Assembly (NCBI GenBank): GCA_030522415.1
Contig: CM060131.1
Span: 4,916,203 to 4,980,202 of the forward strand
DNA: 64,000 nucleotides
Source: Channallabes apus
Lineage: Eukaryota > Chordata > Actinopteri > Siluriformes > Clariidae
Direction of reading: 5' to 3'
The position numbers were made by a program, and so were the translations under genes. Position 1 is the first letter of the stretch, and every line of letters starts with the position of its first letter. This document shows, in pieces, positions 21,776-33,983 of this stretch. The notes under the pieces were generated by a model. It was not told the DNA's origin, made no database searches, and saw nothing but the letters and a program-made list of their open reading frames with translations.

Positions 21776-22444
21776 GAGTTAGCTAGCTAGTGTAGCTAGT
21801 TACAGTTTTATTTAAAGACCCATGAGTATTAACCTGAAATATACACAACGGAGTCTTGTGTAAACTAAAGTATGTTAATGTAGGGCATGTCATGTCATGT
21901 ATTATGTCTTTGTATTTTTTATGCACGATTCAATCTCTTTGTGACACTTGGGGCAAGTTGTCTAACACATCAAGATGTATCAGGAACTAAAATCTGAAAT
22001 TTTGATCTATTGTCTTATATATGCACTTTGGTCACAAAAAAATTTAAATACAAAGATTGTGAGAGGTCATTTAAAAATTATGAAAAAGTTCAATATATAA
22101 TGCCTTTCTTCCAGTTTTAGTTACACTTAGTTACAGTAGTTGATGGTGCCTTATCATAGTGCATGTATGCACCATTTGTCTACCAGCTTCACATTCACGC
22201 AGTGTGTAGCTCATGTCTATTCTAGACCTAGATCTGCTCGCTTACTGTAATTTTTTTAAACTTTGGCCGTCAATTATAATGTTCAGCAATGTTTGTATAA
22301 ACACATTTTAATACCCTTCATCTACAGTACTAGTACAATGTAAAACAATTGGCAAAAATCAATACGTTGACATTTTCTGATGTAATTTTTTTTTCCACAC
22401 ACTAACATACACAAACATATATCAAGTACAATCTGGTCATAAAA

Positions 22445-23660
22445 GGCGAGATTATCCCTTCCATCAAAGACAATCCCATCAAGTATCTGGGAAAGTGGTA
22501 TGATGACTAACTAAGGAGTTTAAAGCTCCCCAGACTAATGTGGCTTATGACTGTGTACGAGGTTCTACTTACAGTAGTGGAAGGAGTGAAACGTAAGATC
22601 AACTGACACCTCAAAAGGTGTTTGGGAGTCCCTCCAGGCTTCACATCAGTTGGGCTGTACATCAGATTGGTGCAATTACAACTACCTCTCTCTTCCCTGG
22701 TTGAGGAGTTCCAAGTAGCGAAGTGCAAGGTGAGCAACAAGGTCAGAGAAGCTGGAATAAAAACTAGGTCGGGACTAAAGTGGAAGGCCTCAGCAACTCT
22801 GATCCTAGCAGAAGGGAACCTGTAGATGAACGTCATCATTGGAGCATCATGCAAATGAAGGCAAGGACTTGGAATGACCCACTTCCATAGGTGGGGTAAA
22901 GTCACCCCTTTGGAGAGAAGAGCCATGATCCAGGCGGAAATAAGGGACCTGGAGGAGGAACAGAGGAAAGCAAAGATTGTGGAGCTAGGTTCCCAGGGGC
23001 CTGGACAAGGTGGGATCTCCCCAAGAGAAAGGTAACATGGTCTGACCCATGGAGGTTTGAACCATACCGCATCTCCTTCTTGCTTAGGGACATCTATGAC
23101 ACCCTTCCAAACCCTGTTAAAATACACAGATGAGGGATAAGGGATGACCCAACATGCAAGCTCTGCGGGCAAAAGGGAACAATGCCACACATCTTGACAA
23201 GATGCAGTACTGCGCTTGCCCAGGGTACAGATGGTGCCATGAAAAAGTACTGAATGTGCAATCTGACACCCTAGAACAGGAGAGGACCAGGAAATGTCAA
23301 CATAAGAGCAGGTCACCACCAGGAATAACATTTGTCAAGGATGGGACAAGGCCACCAGGACCCAATAAAACCAGGGCAAGTTTTTTTGCAGTCTGCCCAA
23401 GCATGGGAGCTTAAGATAGACCTGAAGAAAGGTCTCCAGTTCCCAGATGATGTCCACACTATCTTAAGACCTGATGCTGTCCTTTTCTTAATGGAAAGAA
23501 AAGAATATCAGCTTACAGTGCCATGGGAAGAGGGGTGGGAAGGTGTTTTAAAGGAAGACAGAACACTAAAGACTAAAGATCTGGTGTGGAACTGCAGGGA
23601 CAAAGGTTGTCAGATGTGGTTGTACCCAGTCAAGGTTGGATGCAGGGGGTTCCCAGCCCA
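22445..23660 (+). pseudogene. Non-LTR retrotransposon C-terminal fragment
   Basis: Discontinuous plus-strand frames align end to end with the C-terminal part of a common non-LTR element. In order: KDNPIKYLGKWYDD, LKLPRLMWLMTVYEVLLTVV, WLGVPPGFTSVGLYIRLVQL, a KVTWSDPWRFEPYRISFLL block, DDPTCKLCGQKGTMPHIL (a zinc-binding C-x2-C...H pattern), RYRWCHEKVL and LRPDAVLF...LTVPWEEGWE. Several stops and frameshifts break it. The long minus-strand open frame over the same region (22507-23331) is a shadow. The clade was not determined. Confidence 0.7.
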
Positions 23661-23689
23661 ATCAGTACAAGGATGCATGCCATTAAGTT

Positions 23690-23900
23690 CAAGTTCAGCC
23701 TTTCTCAGTCACATATGCATACAGTGAAATTCTTTTATTCTTCACATACGTACCACAGCTTTTTTGTTAGTAGGCTATGGTCAGATCACATTATATGGCC
23801 CCTGAAGCAGACAGGTTTAAGGGCCTTGCTCAAGGACCAACAGCAGCAACCTGGCAAACCTGGGGTTTGAACTGCTGACCTTCCAATTATTAACTCAGAG
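23690..23900 (+). repeat. SINE/LINE-type 3' tail fragment
   Basis: Starts with AAGTTCAAGTTCAGCCTTTC and includes 'gggccttgctcaaggacc' and 'ggggtttgaactgctgacc'. These are motifs of a widespread fish retroposon 3' domain. No internal promoter head is recognisable. Confidence 0.55.
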
Positions 23901-24052
23901 CCTGAATGTGGCGAAGTGCTGAGGGGCTGGAAGATTTAAAGAGTTAAAGATCCGATTACGCCACCCTAGGTAATGCCCAGGGACCTTAACTAATTACATC
24001 TCATTGTAGGCCGCACAAGTCAGTTTACAAGGAACAAAGCAGGAGACATGGA

Positions 24053-24108
24053 TAAAAAAAAAAAAATTATTACAAAAGATATTCCAAAAAAAAAAAAAAA
24101 AAAAAAGG
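24053..24108. repeat. Two A-rich tracts
   Basis: A runs at about 24055-24066 and 24087-24106, separated by 'ttattacaaaagatattcc'. They are probably retroposon tails. Confidence 0.7.
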
Positions 24109-24495
24109 AATATCACATAAGACAATAAGCAATCATTGGGAGCTACAATGCACATATGACACTTGAGGTACCAGAACCGAGGCCTAACAGCTGGGCATAA
24201 GGGCACAGCAACACACCCTCCACTTCAACCAGTGGCACGCACAAAACACAGACACCAGACTTGCGTTGAATTCATACTAAAACATTGTGTATGGACAAAG
24301 CTGTAAATGTGCGTACGGACTAAAAAAATCTGATGTATGAAACACTGCGTACGCGGAATCCCACGCATATTCTCTTTGTACATCCGAATTAACGTGAAAT
24401 TGAGCGCACATGCACGAGCGCAAAACCCCTCCCTGCCTCCTCCCCCGTATACATATGGTAATGACTCCACTTTGGCAAAACCAAACGAAAAAGCA

Positions 24496-24630
24496 ATGGC
24501 AAAAGCAAGCAAGAAGAGAAACAGCACAGAATGTGAATTGGAGGTGCTCCTATCGGAGGTAGACCGGAGAAAAACTGTGTTATTTGCAACTTTGTTCTCC
24601 GGAATTAATAAAAAAAATTTAAAAACTTAG
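24496..24630 (+). pseudogene. Harbinger Myb-like accessory protein fragment
   Basis: Starts MAKASKKRNSTECELEVLLS, continues EVDRRKTVLF and ends after about 44 codons at a stop. Active Harbinger elements encode a Myb/SANT-like protein with this N-terminal 'E-L-E-x-L-L-x-E-V' pattern, which helps the transposase reach the nucleus and bind DNA. The rest of the domain is missing. Confidence 0.65.
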
Positions 24631-24699
24631 CTGGAATAATATCTTTAAATACATCACTCACCAAGAAGCTATCCATCGCACACCCTGCCACCTTGGAGA

Positions 24700-25570
24700 C
24701 TCATCCTAGCCATGCTGTTTGTGAGAATGAATGAATCATGGGTTGATGAATGAATCATGGGTTGACCCAGGCCACCTCGCCACAATATTTGTTAGGCGCA
24801 TTTGAGCAGGGCCGGTTCTGGAGGGGAGGCGGGGTGCGCGCAGTCAGATCATGCAATGGGGAGTTTGCGTGTGCTGCAGCCTGTGAAATCTAATACCGTA
24901 TTGTGTAGTGTCCCTTTTTAGGCAGATTTTTTCGCTAACGCAGATCATTTTATCAACTTGTTATAAATTCATTTTGTGAGTATATTAACATGTGCTTTCT
25001 CAACATTTCTAATTTTTTATTTGAGGGGGCAAGACATTTATTTGAGGGGGCGCTGCCCCCTCTTGCCCCCCGTAGAACCGGCCCTGTTTGAGCATCACAT
25101 ATTATTTGCACATTTATTGAATAGAAATGTTTCCGATTCACGTATGCAAATTCGTCTTCAGATGGCGCCTTTATAGCAATGTGCGTGCAGTTGATGGCTC
25201 CGATTACATTAGGAAAACCGGCGATCGTTGCACTTTAATGTTTGGCTGGTCAACTGCATGGTATGGAAACCTTATATACCTGCTAGACATGCGGGTGATC
25301 CCATCCCATACAGCTGGCACTGCCCCAAGCGGTCTGCCAGTTCCCTTTGGAAAGAACCAGTTGCCAGGAATCCAAGCGTTGTCAGCACCTGTAAGGGAAC
25401 GGGTAATGCGTGGCTCCTCGCTGTCTCTCTTTCCAAATTTGGACCCAACTCAGCACAGAGCTCCAAGAGGATAGCTCTTGGAAATCTGAAACGGCTAATA
25501 AGCCAGTCATCATCATGGGCCAGAAAATCACTGTGATCCCTAAAAATGCGTTCCCTTCATTATAAATGAA
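24700..25570 (-). pseudogene. HARBI1-like transposase remnant
   Basis: Read on the minus strand in pieces: a DDDWLISRFRFPRAILLELC block (about 25530-25470), ELGPNLERETARSHALPVPL, QVLTTLGFLATGSFQREL, then [20 protein letters not shown] (about 25230-25160; the catalytic Asp of the usual GxIDxTHI motif is replaced by Asn), [18 protein letters not shown], and after the nested hAT element QMRLTNIVARWPGSTHDSF. This is the order in HARBI1-type DDE transposases. Frameshifts and the replaced catalytic residue show that it is dead. Confidence 0.82.
24807..25086. mobile_element. 280-bp hAT-type MITE inside Harbinger
   Basis: The ends are inverted: CAGGGCCGGTTCT at the left and AGAACCGGCCCTG at the right. 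They are flanked by TTTGAG (24801-24806 and 25087-25092). Removing the element and one TTTGAG restores the Harbinger transposase reading across the site (ICDA then QMRLTNIV on the minus strand), which confirms the borders. Confidence 0.88.
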
Positions 25571-26404
25571 TAGCAATGTTTTTCACATGTGTTGGTGCGA
25601 TACTTTCTAGTGTGCAATTTAACATAATTGCCTCTAGGAGTCGCCAACGGAAATAAAACTAACACACACAAGAAATACACGTACGCCAGACAGGAAGTTG
25701 GCATGGAAGAGCGCACATTCTCATGTTAATTTCACTGTTAGTAAATCTGACCGTGAGCGTGAAAACTGGTGTAAGCAAAGTTTTTGTGCGTACGCAGTGT
25801 TGATACATGAGGCCCCAGGACTTCACCCCTGCCTTAGGCACTCAGCTCCTGTACCAACAGAAATCAAATTCTGCACTTAAACATAACATAAAATACCACA
25901 AACACACTAAGAAAAAGATGGACTCACACACAAGCATGCCATTATCACAGCGTACACACATTCACAACTACAAATGGTACAAACATTAGAAAATAAAAAT
26001 ACACAAAGCAAAACAAGGTTTTGCTGCAATCAGTGCAACACTTAGCATCAAATCTAAACAGAAACTCAACAAAGTAAAAAATACTAAATTAAATGAAAAG
26101 TAAAACAACAAAACATTAAAGCACAAAAGCAAAACAGCAATGTCTTGCAGTAGTTCCCGCGTAGCACAGTCACAGGGAAGCTAACTGCATGTAGCAATGC
26201 CGCTAATTTATCTGCAATAAAATCTTTTAACATAAAATAGGCAACCCACAATGAATGCCCACTAAAAGCAGCAACTTCTAGATACTATCTACATACCCTA
26301 CAAATCAGTGGGGCAGACAAACCAGGAACCAAAAGCTTAGACCTCTTTCCATCTAGCTGGGAGACAAATAATTGAATGGTAACGCCAGGTGAACACCTGT
26401 ATCG

Positions 26405-29400
26405 TCCATCCATCCATCCATTTTCTTCCGCTTATCCGAGGTCGGGTCGCGGGGGCAGCAGCTTCAGCAGGGATGCCCAGACTTCCCTCTCCCTGGCCAC
26501 TTCTTCCAGCTCTTCCGGGGGGATTCCAAGGCGTTCCCAGGCCAGGCGAGAGACATAGTCCCTCCAGCGTGTCCTGGGTCTTCCCCGGGGTCTCTTTAGG
26601 GTGGGGCGTGTCCGGAACACCTCACAAGGGAGGCGTCCAGGGGGCATCCTAAATAGATGCCCAAGCCACCTCATCTGGCTCCTCTCGATGCAGAGGAGCA
26701 GCGGCTCTACTCTGAGCCCCTCCCAGATAACTGAGCTTCTCACCCTATCTCTAAGGGAGAGCCCAGACACCCTGAGGAGGAAACTCATTTCAGCCGCTTG
26801 TATTCGCGATCTTGTTCTTTCGGTCACTACCCACAGCTCATGACCATAGGTGAGGGTAGGAACGTAGATCGACCGGTAAATTGAGAGCTTTGCCTTTTGG
26901 CTCCGCTTCTTCTTCACCACTACGGACCGATACAGAGCCCGCATCACTGCAGACGCTGCCCCGATCCGCCTGTCGATCTCCCATTCCATTTTACCCTCAC
27001 TCGTGAACGAGACCCCGAGATACTTAAACTCCTCCACTTGGGGCATGTTTTGCTGCATTTAATAAACATAACCTGGGTCACCTGAATAAGGACGAAACAC
27101 TACCGGTGTCAAATTCTGTAAAGACAAGTGCGTGACTCACCTTAGAAGAAGTCCTTGGAAATGTAGTCCCCGGAACCGTCTGTTCTCGATGCAGGAAACA
27201 AACTCACACTCTGTGCACCGTGCTGGGGGTTCTGGCCTCACAATGGGAGGCAGTCCTTTTATTATTTTATATTGCCAAATATTACAACTTAAGCAAATAA
27301 AACAAGGTAGATTTATTGTGAATACAAATAGCAAATACTAAGCAAAAAGTTCAAGGGAAAATAAAAGAACACAAGGTCTTGTGTACTCAAATTAACAATG
27401 TATGCTAACACTGCCCCACGAACCAAAGAAGATGAACATGAACCCAAGTCTAACAGAACCCTCTTATACCTTTGTCCTGTGACCCATGTCCTAGCAGTCT
27501 TATGCTTCTTAACCAATTAGCAGGCTTGACCTTATACGGTAAACACTGGCAATCAAAACTAATCTTATACTGCTACTGACTAATCTTACACATTCTATAG
27601 AATACATATTTGGTTATTAGGGCTGGCTTCCGGCAAGACTTAGAACAGAACATTCTGTTCTCTCAGACTTGACTTCTCCACTGCTCCTTTTCTGGTGTGC
27701 AGAGCATTTCTAGTAACCACTGTCTTGTAGGTGTTGTTCCCTTTTATGGATGCATGTACTGCAACCGAGGCCCGCCGAGAAGCCTTTTCGTTTCCTCTTG
27801 CGTCTTCGTTGACCTTTAACCTCTGAAACACATTTAACTTCATGCAATACATCTCCTGATATAAGCTGGGACATATGACAGTTTAACACATTAATCGGTT
27901 CCACGACAGGCAGGATCTCACTCCCAACCCTGAGAGGGCACTCGACCCTTTTCTGGCTGAGGACCATGGCCTCAGATTTGGATGTGCTGATTCTCATCCC
28001 AGCCGCTTCACACTCGGCTGCGAACCGGTCCAGTGAGAGCTGTAGGTCGCAGGATGATGAGGCCAACAGAACAACATCTTCTGCAAAAAGGAGTGACCCA
28101 ATCCTGAGCCCACCAAACTGTACCCCCTCAACGCCCTGGCTGCGCATAGAAATCCTGTCCATAAAAATTATGAACTCCGACCAAGCTCCGACACCGGTTG
28201 TACAGGGACCGGACAACCCTTAACAGGGAATCCGATATCCCATACTCCCGGAGTACCCCCCGTACTCCCCGAGGGACACGGTCGAATGCCTTCAACAAGT
28301 CCACAAAGCACATGTAGACTGGTTGGGCAAACTCCCATGCCCCCTCCAGGACCCTGCTAAGGGTGTAGAGCTGGTCCACTGTTCCGCGACCTGGACGAAA
28401 ACCACACTGCTCCTCCTGGATCCGAGGTTCGACTATCCGACGGACCCTCCTTTCCAGGACCCCTGAATAGACTTTCCCGGGGAGGCTGAGGAGTGTGATC
28501 CCTCTGTAGTTGGAACACACTCTCCGGTCCCACTTCTTGAAGAGGGGGACCACCACCCCGGTTTGCCAGTCCAGAGGCACTGTCCCCGATGTCCATGCAA
28601 TGTTGCAGAGACGTGTCAACCATGACAGCCCTACTACATCCAGAGCCTTGAGGAACTCCGGGCGGATCTCATCCACCCCCGGGGCCCCGCCACCACGGAG
28701 CTTTTTGATCACCTCGGCGACCTCGGCCCCAGAGATGGAACAGTCCACCTCTATGTCCCCAGACTCTGCTTCCTCATTGGAAGGCATGTGGGTGGAATTA
28801 AGGAGGTCTTCGAAGTACTCCCCCCACCGACCCACAACGTCCCGAGTCAAGGTCAGCAGCACACCATCCCCACTATACACTGTGTTGACCATGCACTGCT
28901 TTCCCCTCCTGAGACGCCGGATGGTGGACCAGAATCTCTTCGAAGCCGTCTGGAAGTCATTCTCCATGGCCTCCCCAAACTCGCCCAGGTTTTTGCCTCA
29001 GCAACCACCGAAGCTGCATTCCGCTTGGCCTGCATCAGCTTGACCTATCAGCTGCCTCCGGAGTGCCACCAGCCAAAAATGCCCGGTAAGACTCCTTCTT
29101 CAGCTTGATGGCATCCCTCACCGCCAGTGTCCACCAACGGGTTCTTGGGTTGCCACCGCGACAGGCACCGACCACCTTACGGCCACAGCTCCGGTCGGCC
29201 GCCTCGACAATGGAGGCGCGGAACATAGTCCATTCGGACTCAATGTCCCCCACCTCCCCCAGGACGTGGTTGAAGCTTTGCCGGAGTGGGAGTTGAAGCT
29301 CGTCCTGACAGGGGACAGACATTCCCAGCAGACCCTCACAATACGTTTGGGTCTACCAGGCCTGACCGGCATCCTACCCCGCCAACGAAGCCAACTCACC

Positions 29401-30079
29401 ACTGCAGTGAACCCCAATGTCCAGGCCCCGAGCCGGGGGGCAATAAGTATGCCCACACCTGCTCGTCGCCTCTCACCGGTGGCAACTCCAGAGTAGAAGA
29501 GAGTCCAGCCCCTCTCACGGAGACTGGTTCCAGAGTCCAAGCTGTGCGTCGAGGCGAGTCCAACTATATCTACCCGGAACTTCTCAACCTCACGCACTAG
29601 CTCAGGCTCCTTCCCCGCCAGAGAGGTGACATTCCACATCCCTAGAGCCAGCTTCTGCAGCCGAGGATCAGACGGCCAAGGCCCCTGTCTTCGCCCACCG
29701 CACAGCTCACACTGCACCCGACCTCTTTGGCCCCTCCTACAGGTGGTGAGCCCATGGGAAGGGGGACCCACGTTGCCTCTTCGGGCTGTGCCCGGCCGGG
29801 CCCCATGGGTGCAGGCTCGACCACCAGGCGCTCGCCATCGGGCCCCACCTCCAGGCCTGGCTCCAGAGGGAGGCCCCGGTGACCCACGTCCGGGCGAGGG
29901 AAAACGTTTTCCAATGGTTTTATTCATCATAAGAGGTCTCCTGAACCACTCTTTGTCTGTTCCCTCACCTAGGACCAGATTGACCCTGCCAGGGGCATGA
30001 AGCCCCCAACAACATAGCTCCCAGGATCATTGGGACACGCAAACTCCTCCACCACGATAAGGTGGTGGTTCAAGGAGGG
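26405..30079 (-). mobile_element. Rex3-like (RTE) LINE, full ends, internally deleted
   Basis: It is flanked by the 14-bp duplication GAACACCTGTATCG (26391-26404 and 30080-30093). The 3' end on the minus strand finishes in GATG repeats, as in Rex3 of the RTE clade. Coding parts on the minus strand, from right to left: endonuclease start (WNVTSLAGKEPELVREVEKF, about 29800), an internal deletion, SEWTMFRASIVEAADRSCGR, reverse transcriptase (28967-28128, with LKAFDRVPRG where the family has an acidic catalytic Asp), FGGLRIGSLLFAEDVVLLAS (an Ala-Glu-Asp form of the usual ADD box), and the C-terminal domain (27041-26432, VEEFKYLGVSFTSEGK to LLPPRPDLG). A solo LTR interrupts it. It is dead but structurally complete at both ends. 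Confidence 0.88.
27046..27908. mobile_element. Solo LTR, 863 bp, inside the LINE
   Basis: The segment begins TGTTTTGCTGC and ends TCCACGACA (5'-TG...CA-3') and is flanked by GGCA on both sides (27042-27045 and 27909-27912). Removal of the segment and one GGCA joins the LINE frame correctly from GSEILP to QVEEFKYLG on the minus strand, so the borders are secure. No gag, pol or env frame lies inside. The four-base duplication and TG/CA ends fit an LTR retroelement (gypsy or endogenous retrovirus type). The class and orientation cannot be decided. Confidence 0.8.
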
Positions 30080-30422
30080 GAACACCTGTATCGGTCAGGT
30101 TGAATCAGTCTTGCTTGATGCACAGTCTGCACAGGAACAACCTCAGCCAAGTGCCAGTCACAAGGCTCTTTCAATAGGCCGTCCTATAAAAAGATACGCT
30201 AATGTAAGCTTTATGTATAACTCTCAATTCAGCCAACAGAAACCCAAATACCTGGTTGACCACCAACCATGACACCAGACACAAAAGAAAAGGGGCGGGA
30301 CTCATGACCCAACCTACTTTACTAACCACTTTATATAAGCCTCCCCTGCCTAATGATAATCTGTTTAATGAACACTAAGCAGCCAGCCAATCAAATGCCA
30401 GTATATATATATATACATACAC

Positions 30423-30973
30423 ACACTACCATTCAAAAGTTTTAGATCACTTGCAAATTTCTTTGTTATGGTTTAGTGATTTATTTTCTACATTCTACAA
30501 CAAACTGGGGATTTCAAAACTATAAAATAACACATGAAATTAGGTAATCACGTAACAACAACAAAAACAACAGTTAGTTGTTATTTTAAGGCACAGAGGT
30601 CAGCCTTTCTGTTATAGTTCTTGCAAGAACAGTATTGTCAAGTGCAGTTGCAAAATCCGTCAAGCACCATAATGAAACTGGCTCTCACGAAGGCCATCCC
30701 AGGAGGGCGAGACCAAAACCTACCTCTGCACCCAGACGAGAAGTTCATTTAGAGTTATCAGCCTGAAAAATTAACAATTAACAGCACCTCAGATTAGAGG
30801 CATTATGAAGTCTTTACAGAGCCTAAGTAGCAGACACATCTCAATATCAACTGTTCAAAGGAGATTAATGCATTTTTGGACGCCTTCAGCAATCCTTTAC
30901 AATGTAGAAAGAAATAAACATCAGGAATGATCGTGGAGTTAGAAAGTGATCTAAAACTTTTGAACGGTAGTGT
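30423..30973. mobile_element. Tc1-like non-autonomous element, about 550 bp
   Basis: The termini are ACACTACCATTCAAAAGTTT and, inverted, ACACTACCGTTCAAAAGTTT, embedded in TA repeats. The interior is homologous to 61119-61605. No transposase frame is present, so it depends on a Tc1/mariner transposase in trans. Confidence 0.8.
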
Positions 30974-31059
30974 ATATATATATATATATCTTTTTTTCCA
31001 TGTATGTATGCATGTATGTATGTGTGTGAGAGAAAATTAGGACATACTGTAAGAAAATG

Positions 31060-31590
31060 TCAACATATTGATTTCTGATCTTGTTTTAAATTGTCATCAG
31101 TTGATGTGGGGCATTGAAATGCATGTACCAAAAATTCACTTTATATACAAAATTATTTGTAGCCATCTCTGACATTGACTAGAAGAAAGTTTCCTCCACT
31201 TCTCAATGCAGCTGTACACATTCCATTTCAAATCACTCAATAGGATTTATACCTGGGCTTTGACTTAGCCATTTCAGACCTCCCCACATGTTTCCGTTTC
31301 AGCCAGTCATTGGTTGATTTACTTGTAAGTTTCGGTTCATCGTCACGTTGTAAATTCCAGTTCCACTTCAGCTTAAATTATTTTGACAGATGGTCTCACA
31401 TGTTTATCAAGCACCTTTGATACAATGTAAGATTCATAATAATGGATTTTATGATGGTAAGTTGGCCAGGTCCTGATGCAGCAAAACATACAGTATTTTT
31501 CTTCTATCCGTCCACCGTATATGTAGCATGACTGAATGTAATCTTACCAGTTCTTTTATCCAGTGGCCAACAAGGAAAATACAAAAACCT
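31060..31590. repeat. DNA transposon fragment, class uncertain
   Basis: Contains 'tgggctttgacttagcc', 'ttgatttacttgtaagttt', 'catcgtcacgttgtaaattc' and 'ggtcctgatgcagcaaaac'. This is the body of a very widespread fish and frog DNA transposon family. No ends are preserved and no open frame remains. Confidence 0.5.
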
Positions 31591-31934
31591 GGCATTTATT
31601 AATTATGAGCAAGGTAACGTAAGATCTGGGCAAATGTTTAGACTTTAAAATACATGACAACAATTTTTTTTATAAAGAAATTTTTTATAAGACAACAATT
31701 CATTATTTAGAAACAAGAATTTATTGAACTAATCTACAATACATGAAACTACGCTACTTAAACGCACACACACATACAAATGCACAAACAGTTCGGAGGG
31801 TGAAAGTTAATGGAATTCTTCTAGTATTGGTTACTAGTTCTGAGAAAGTCACAAGAGCAGAGCCTTGGGTTTAATCTTACTTAGGTCAAGCACCAATTTT
31901 CAGCAAGGTATGAAGCTTTGTTTGTTTACTTGTG

Positions 31935-32220
31935 TTACGTTTTTGTTTCCTCTGGTGGTTCGTCTCCAGCGAAGGGAATCAAGGTGTGATTCCCAACCAA
32001 CACAAAACCTAAACGACAACTAATGTTCGACGCCTGACTGAACTTCAGTCAGGCTATTTATAATGATCCCACTAATGATTCTTCCTCGGCTCAGTTGCGT
32101 GCTCCCCTCACCTGACCGAGGAGCACTATGGGAAACTAAGTCCAACTCAACTTAAACTACAAATAAAACACAAAACAAGTCTGGGCGTTTGTCGCCCTCA
32201 AGGGGTTACCCTTTACAAAT
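31935..32220 (-). repeat. LTR-like fragment
   Basis: On the minus strand it shares the block AGTTTCCCATAGTGCTCCTC plus 'ggtcaggtga' and a TATAAATA box with the LTR-like region at 39449-40380. The two are therefore members of one LTR family in opposite orientation. Neither has internal genes nearby. Confidence 0.5.
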
Positions 32221-32339
32221 ATATTCAGTAAATTCATGAATTATACTCAAAGTATCAAATCCAAATATGAAGACTGATTTAATTGTTACCATTAAACATT
32301 TTATATTTACTTATGTTTATCTTTCTATTTATGTTTATG

Positions 32340-33390
32340 TTTTGCTGGCGAAATACATTTTAGGCAGAGACGTCTGCTCGGTCTTGTTTTTTTTTTTTTT
32401 TTAAACCCCCAATTCTGGGAATCCCCCCCATCAGCAAAAACGGTTTGATAACTTCACACCTATAGTGAATGAAAGGTGACAAGGGGGATTACAGTAACTG
32501 GGGGTTTGTGTTTTTCATATAACTCAAATGGCTGAACGAAGTTAAATATACACAATAAATTAATAATTGTGTTTGCTTTCCATTTGAGCACTCATGTGAA
32601 AATAGAGTTTCCATTGCACTTACTACCATATCATATTTTTGTGTCTAATACTGTTTTATTCATATTTTACAACATGCAGTTTGTAATTTACTCTTTGCGA
32701 TTGTACTTTTAAAATGTAACCTACATATTTACAGTGTAAGCATATTTAACTACTTCAGTAGTGAATGATTTATTTGGTCTGTCTGGCTTTTAGATAAAGT
32801 CCTTGTTTTATACAATTGTATTATTTAATTAATTATCTTATTATAAACATGATTCTTATTCTCGATATTCCTGTCGAGTATAGTCCTTCATGTCTGCATT
32901 TTTTCGCATTGGTTAATACACGCCAATGAATTAATTTTAGATTAATTTTAAAGCATCTTTTTATTTGTGGCCAGTGTTCAGTTGTTCCCTGCACGGAGAG
33001 ATTGTGTGTGTATGCACGGAGAGTTTGTGTATGTCCGCGCGCGCGTCTCATACTCTAGGTGTGTATGCACGGAGAGTTTGTGTGTGTTTGTGATGTTATC
33101 TTCTCCTTCAAACGTGCTTCCAACCAACCAACCCTGGCCTCCAAACTCAGAAGTCTACGTGTTATAGCCGATAACTCCTCCGTGGATCTGCTGGTTCCAG
33201 CTGAGGCCAACTGCTGATCAGTGTAAAGTAGCCTGTACAAGCCAATCCCTTCCCCCCAAAATAGTGTGAATGTCTGCAACAATCACTAACCATTAAAATG
33301 TTAAGAATTTAATTAAACACAAATATATAAATTATATTTTCTTTATACATAATATTTTCATTATATATGAAATATATATATATAACTCAT
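32340..33390. repeat. Dispersed repeat of unknown family, copy 1
   Basis: Segments recur elsewhere in the window: 33130-33380 ('aaactcagaagtctacg' through 'tatattttctttatacat') matches 41949-42180 directly, and 32340-32480 matches 41829-41930 directly and 41280-41400 inverted. This is probably one or more long decayed transposons. I recognise no protein. Confidence 0.55.
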
Positions 33391-33983
33391 GCTAGGGTAC
33401 TTTTACTACGCTGAAGTACCATTTAAAGCTACTGTATTTATCTTTTATTTGCTTACTTACTAACTAGCGAATGCTTTAGTAAAGGGCTCTAACACAACGG
33501 CAGTATGAATGACAATGGAATATTACAGAATGTGCGAGTTGACGCCCATGCACCAATCGCTAACCATTAAAATGTTGGATTTGAACTAAAATGCCACTTA
33601 ATCGTGTTTAATTAAATTGAGGAAGCGCAGTCAAATCCCAGGGATTCTGCGTGCTGTCGCATTGTATTCAGCGAGTAGCACATATTTTTGTGTTTGTTTC
33701 ATTTCATGTCTGTAGTTTTATCGATAAATCTGCTCATATCTGCACACGCGTTTAGCAGCCTTTTGATCAAAAAGCTGCACGCGCAACTCACTTTCACTTT
33801 GCACAAGGCAGTGTTTATTGTTTAGTGTATATTTAAAGCGTGTGAACACAATAAAACAATAATGTTTTAGGCTAGCATCATACATCTTTTTGCACTACTA
33901 CTACTCATAATAATACTGAATGGAGAAAGCGCACTTAAAGAAGTATCATCATTGAAGGAGAGAAGAAAATGAAGAATAAATAC

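Larger units (their letters stand above)
24262..25816. mobile_element. Decayed PIF/Harbinger transposon
   Basis: The right end reads, on the minus strand, GGGGCCTCATGTATCAACAC. The left end lacks about 20 bp of the terminus. A plus-strand frame at 24496 (MAKASKKRNSTECELEVLLS) is the Myb/SANT-like accessory protein of Harbinger elements. The minus strand holds transposase pieces, listed separately. Insertion of a small hAT element (24807-25086) and many stops leave it non-functional. A shorter relative lies at 46514-47182. Confidence 0.82.

Noticed and set aside
22507..23331. 274-residue minus-strand open frame as a gene
   Set aside because: The plus strand carries a recognisable, if broken, LINE C-terminal protein over the same bases; the minus frame has no family resemblance.
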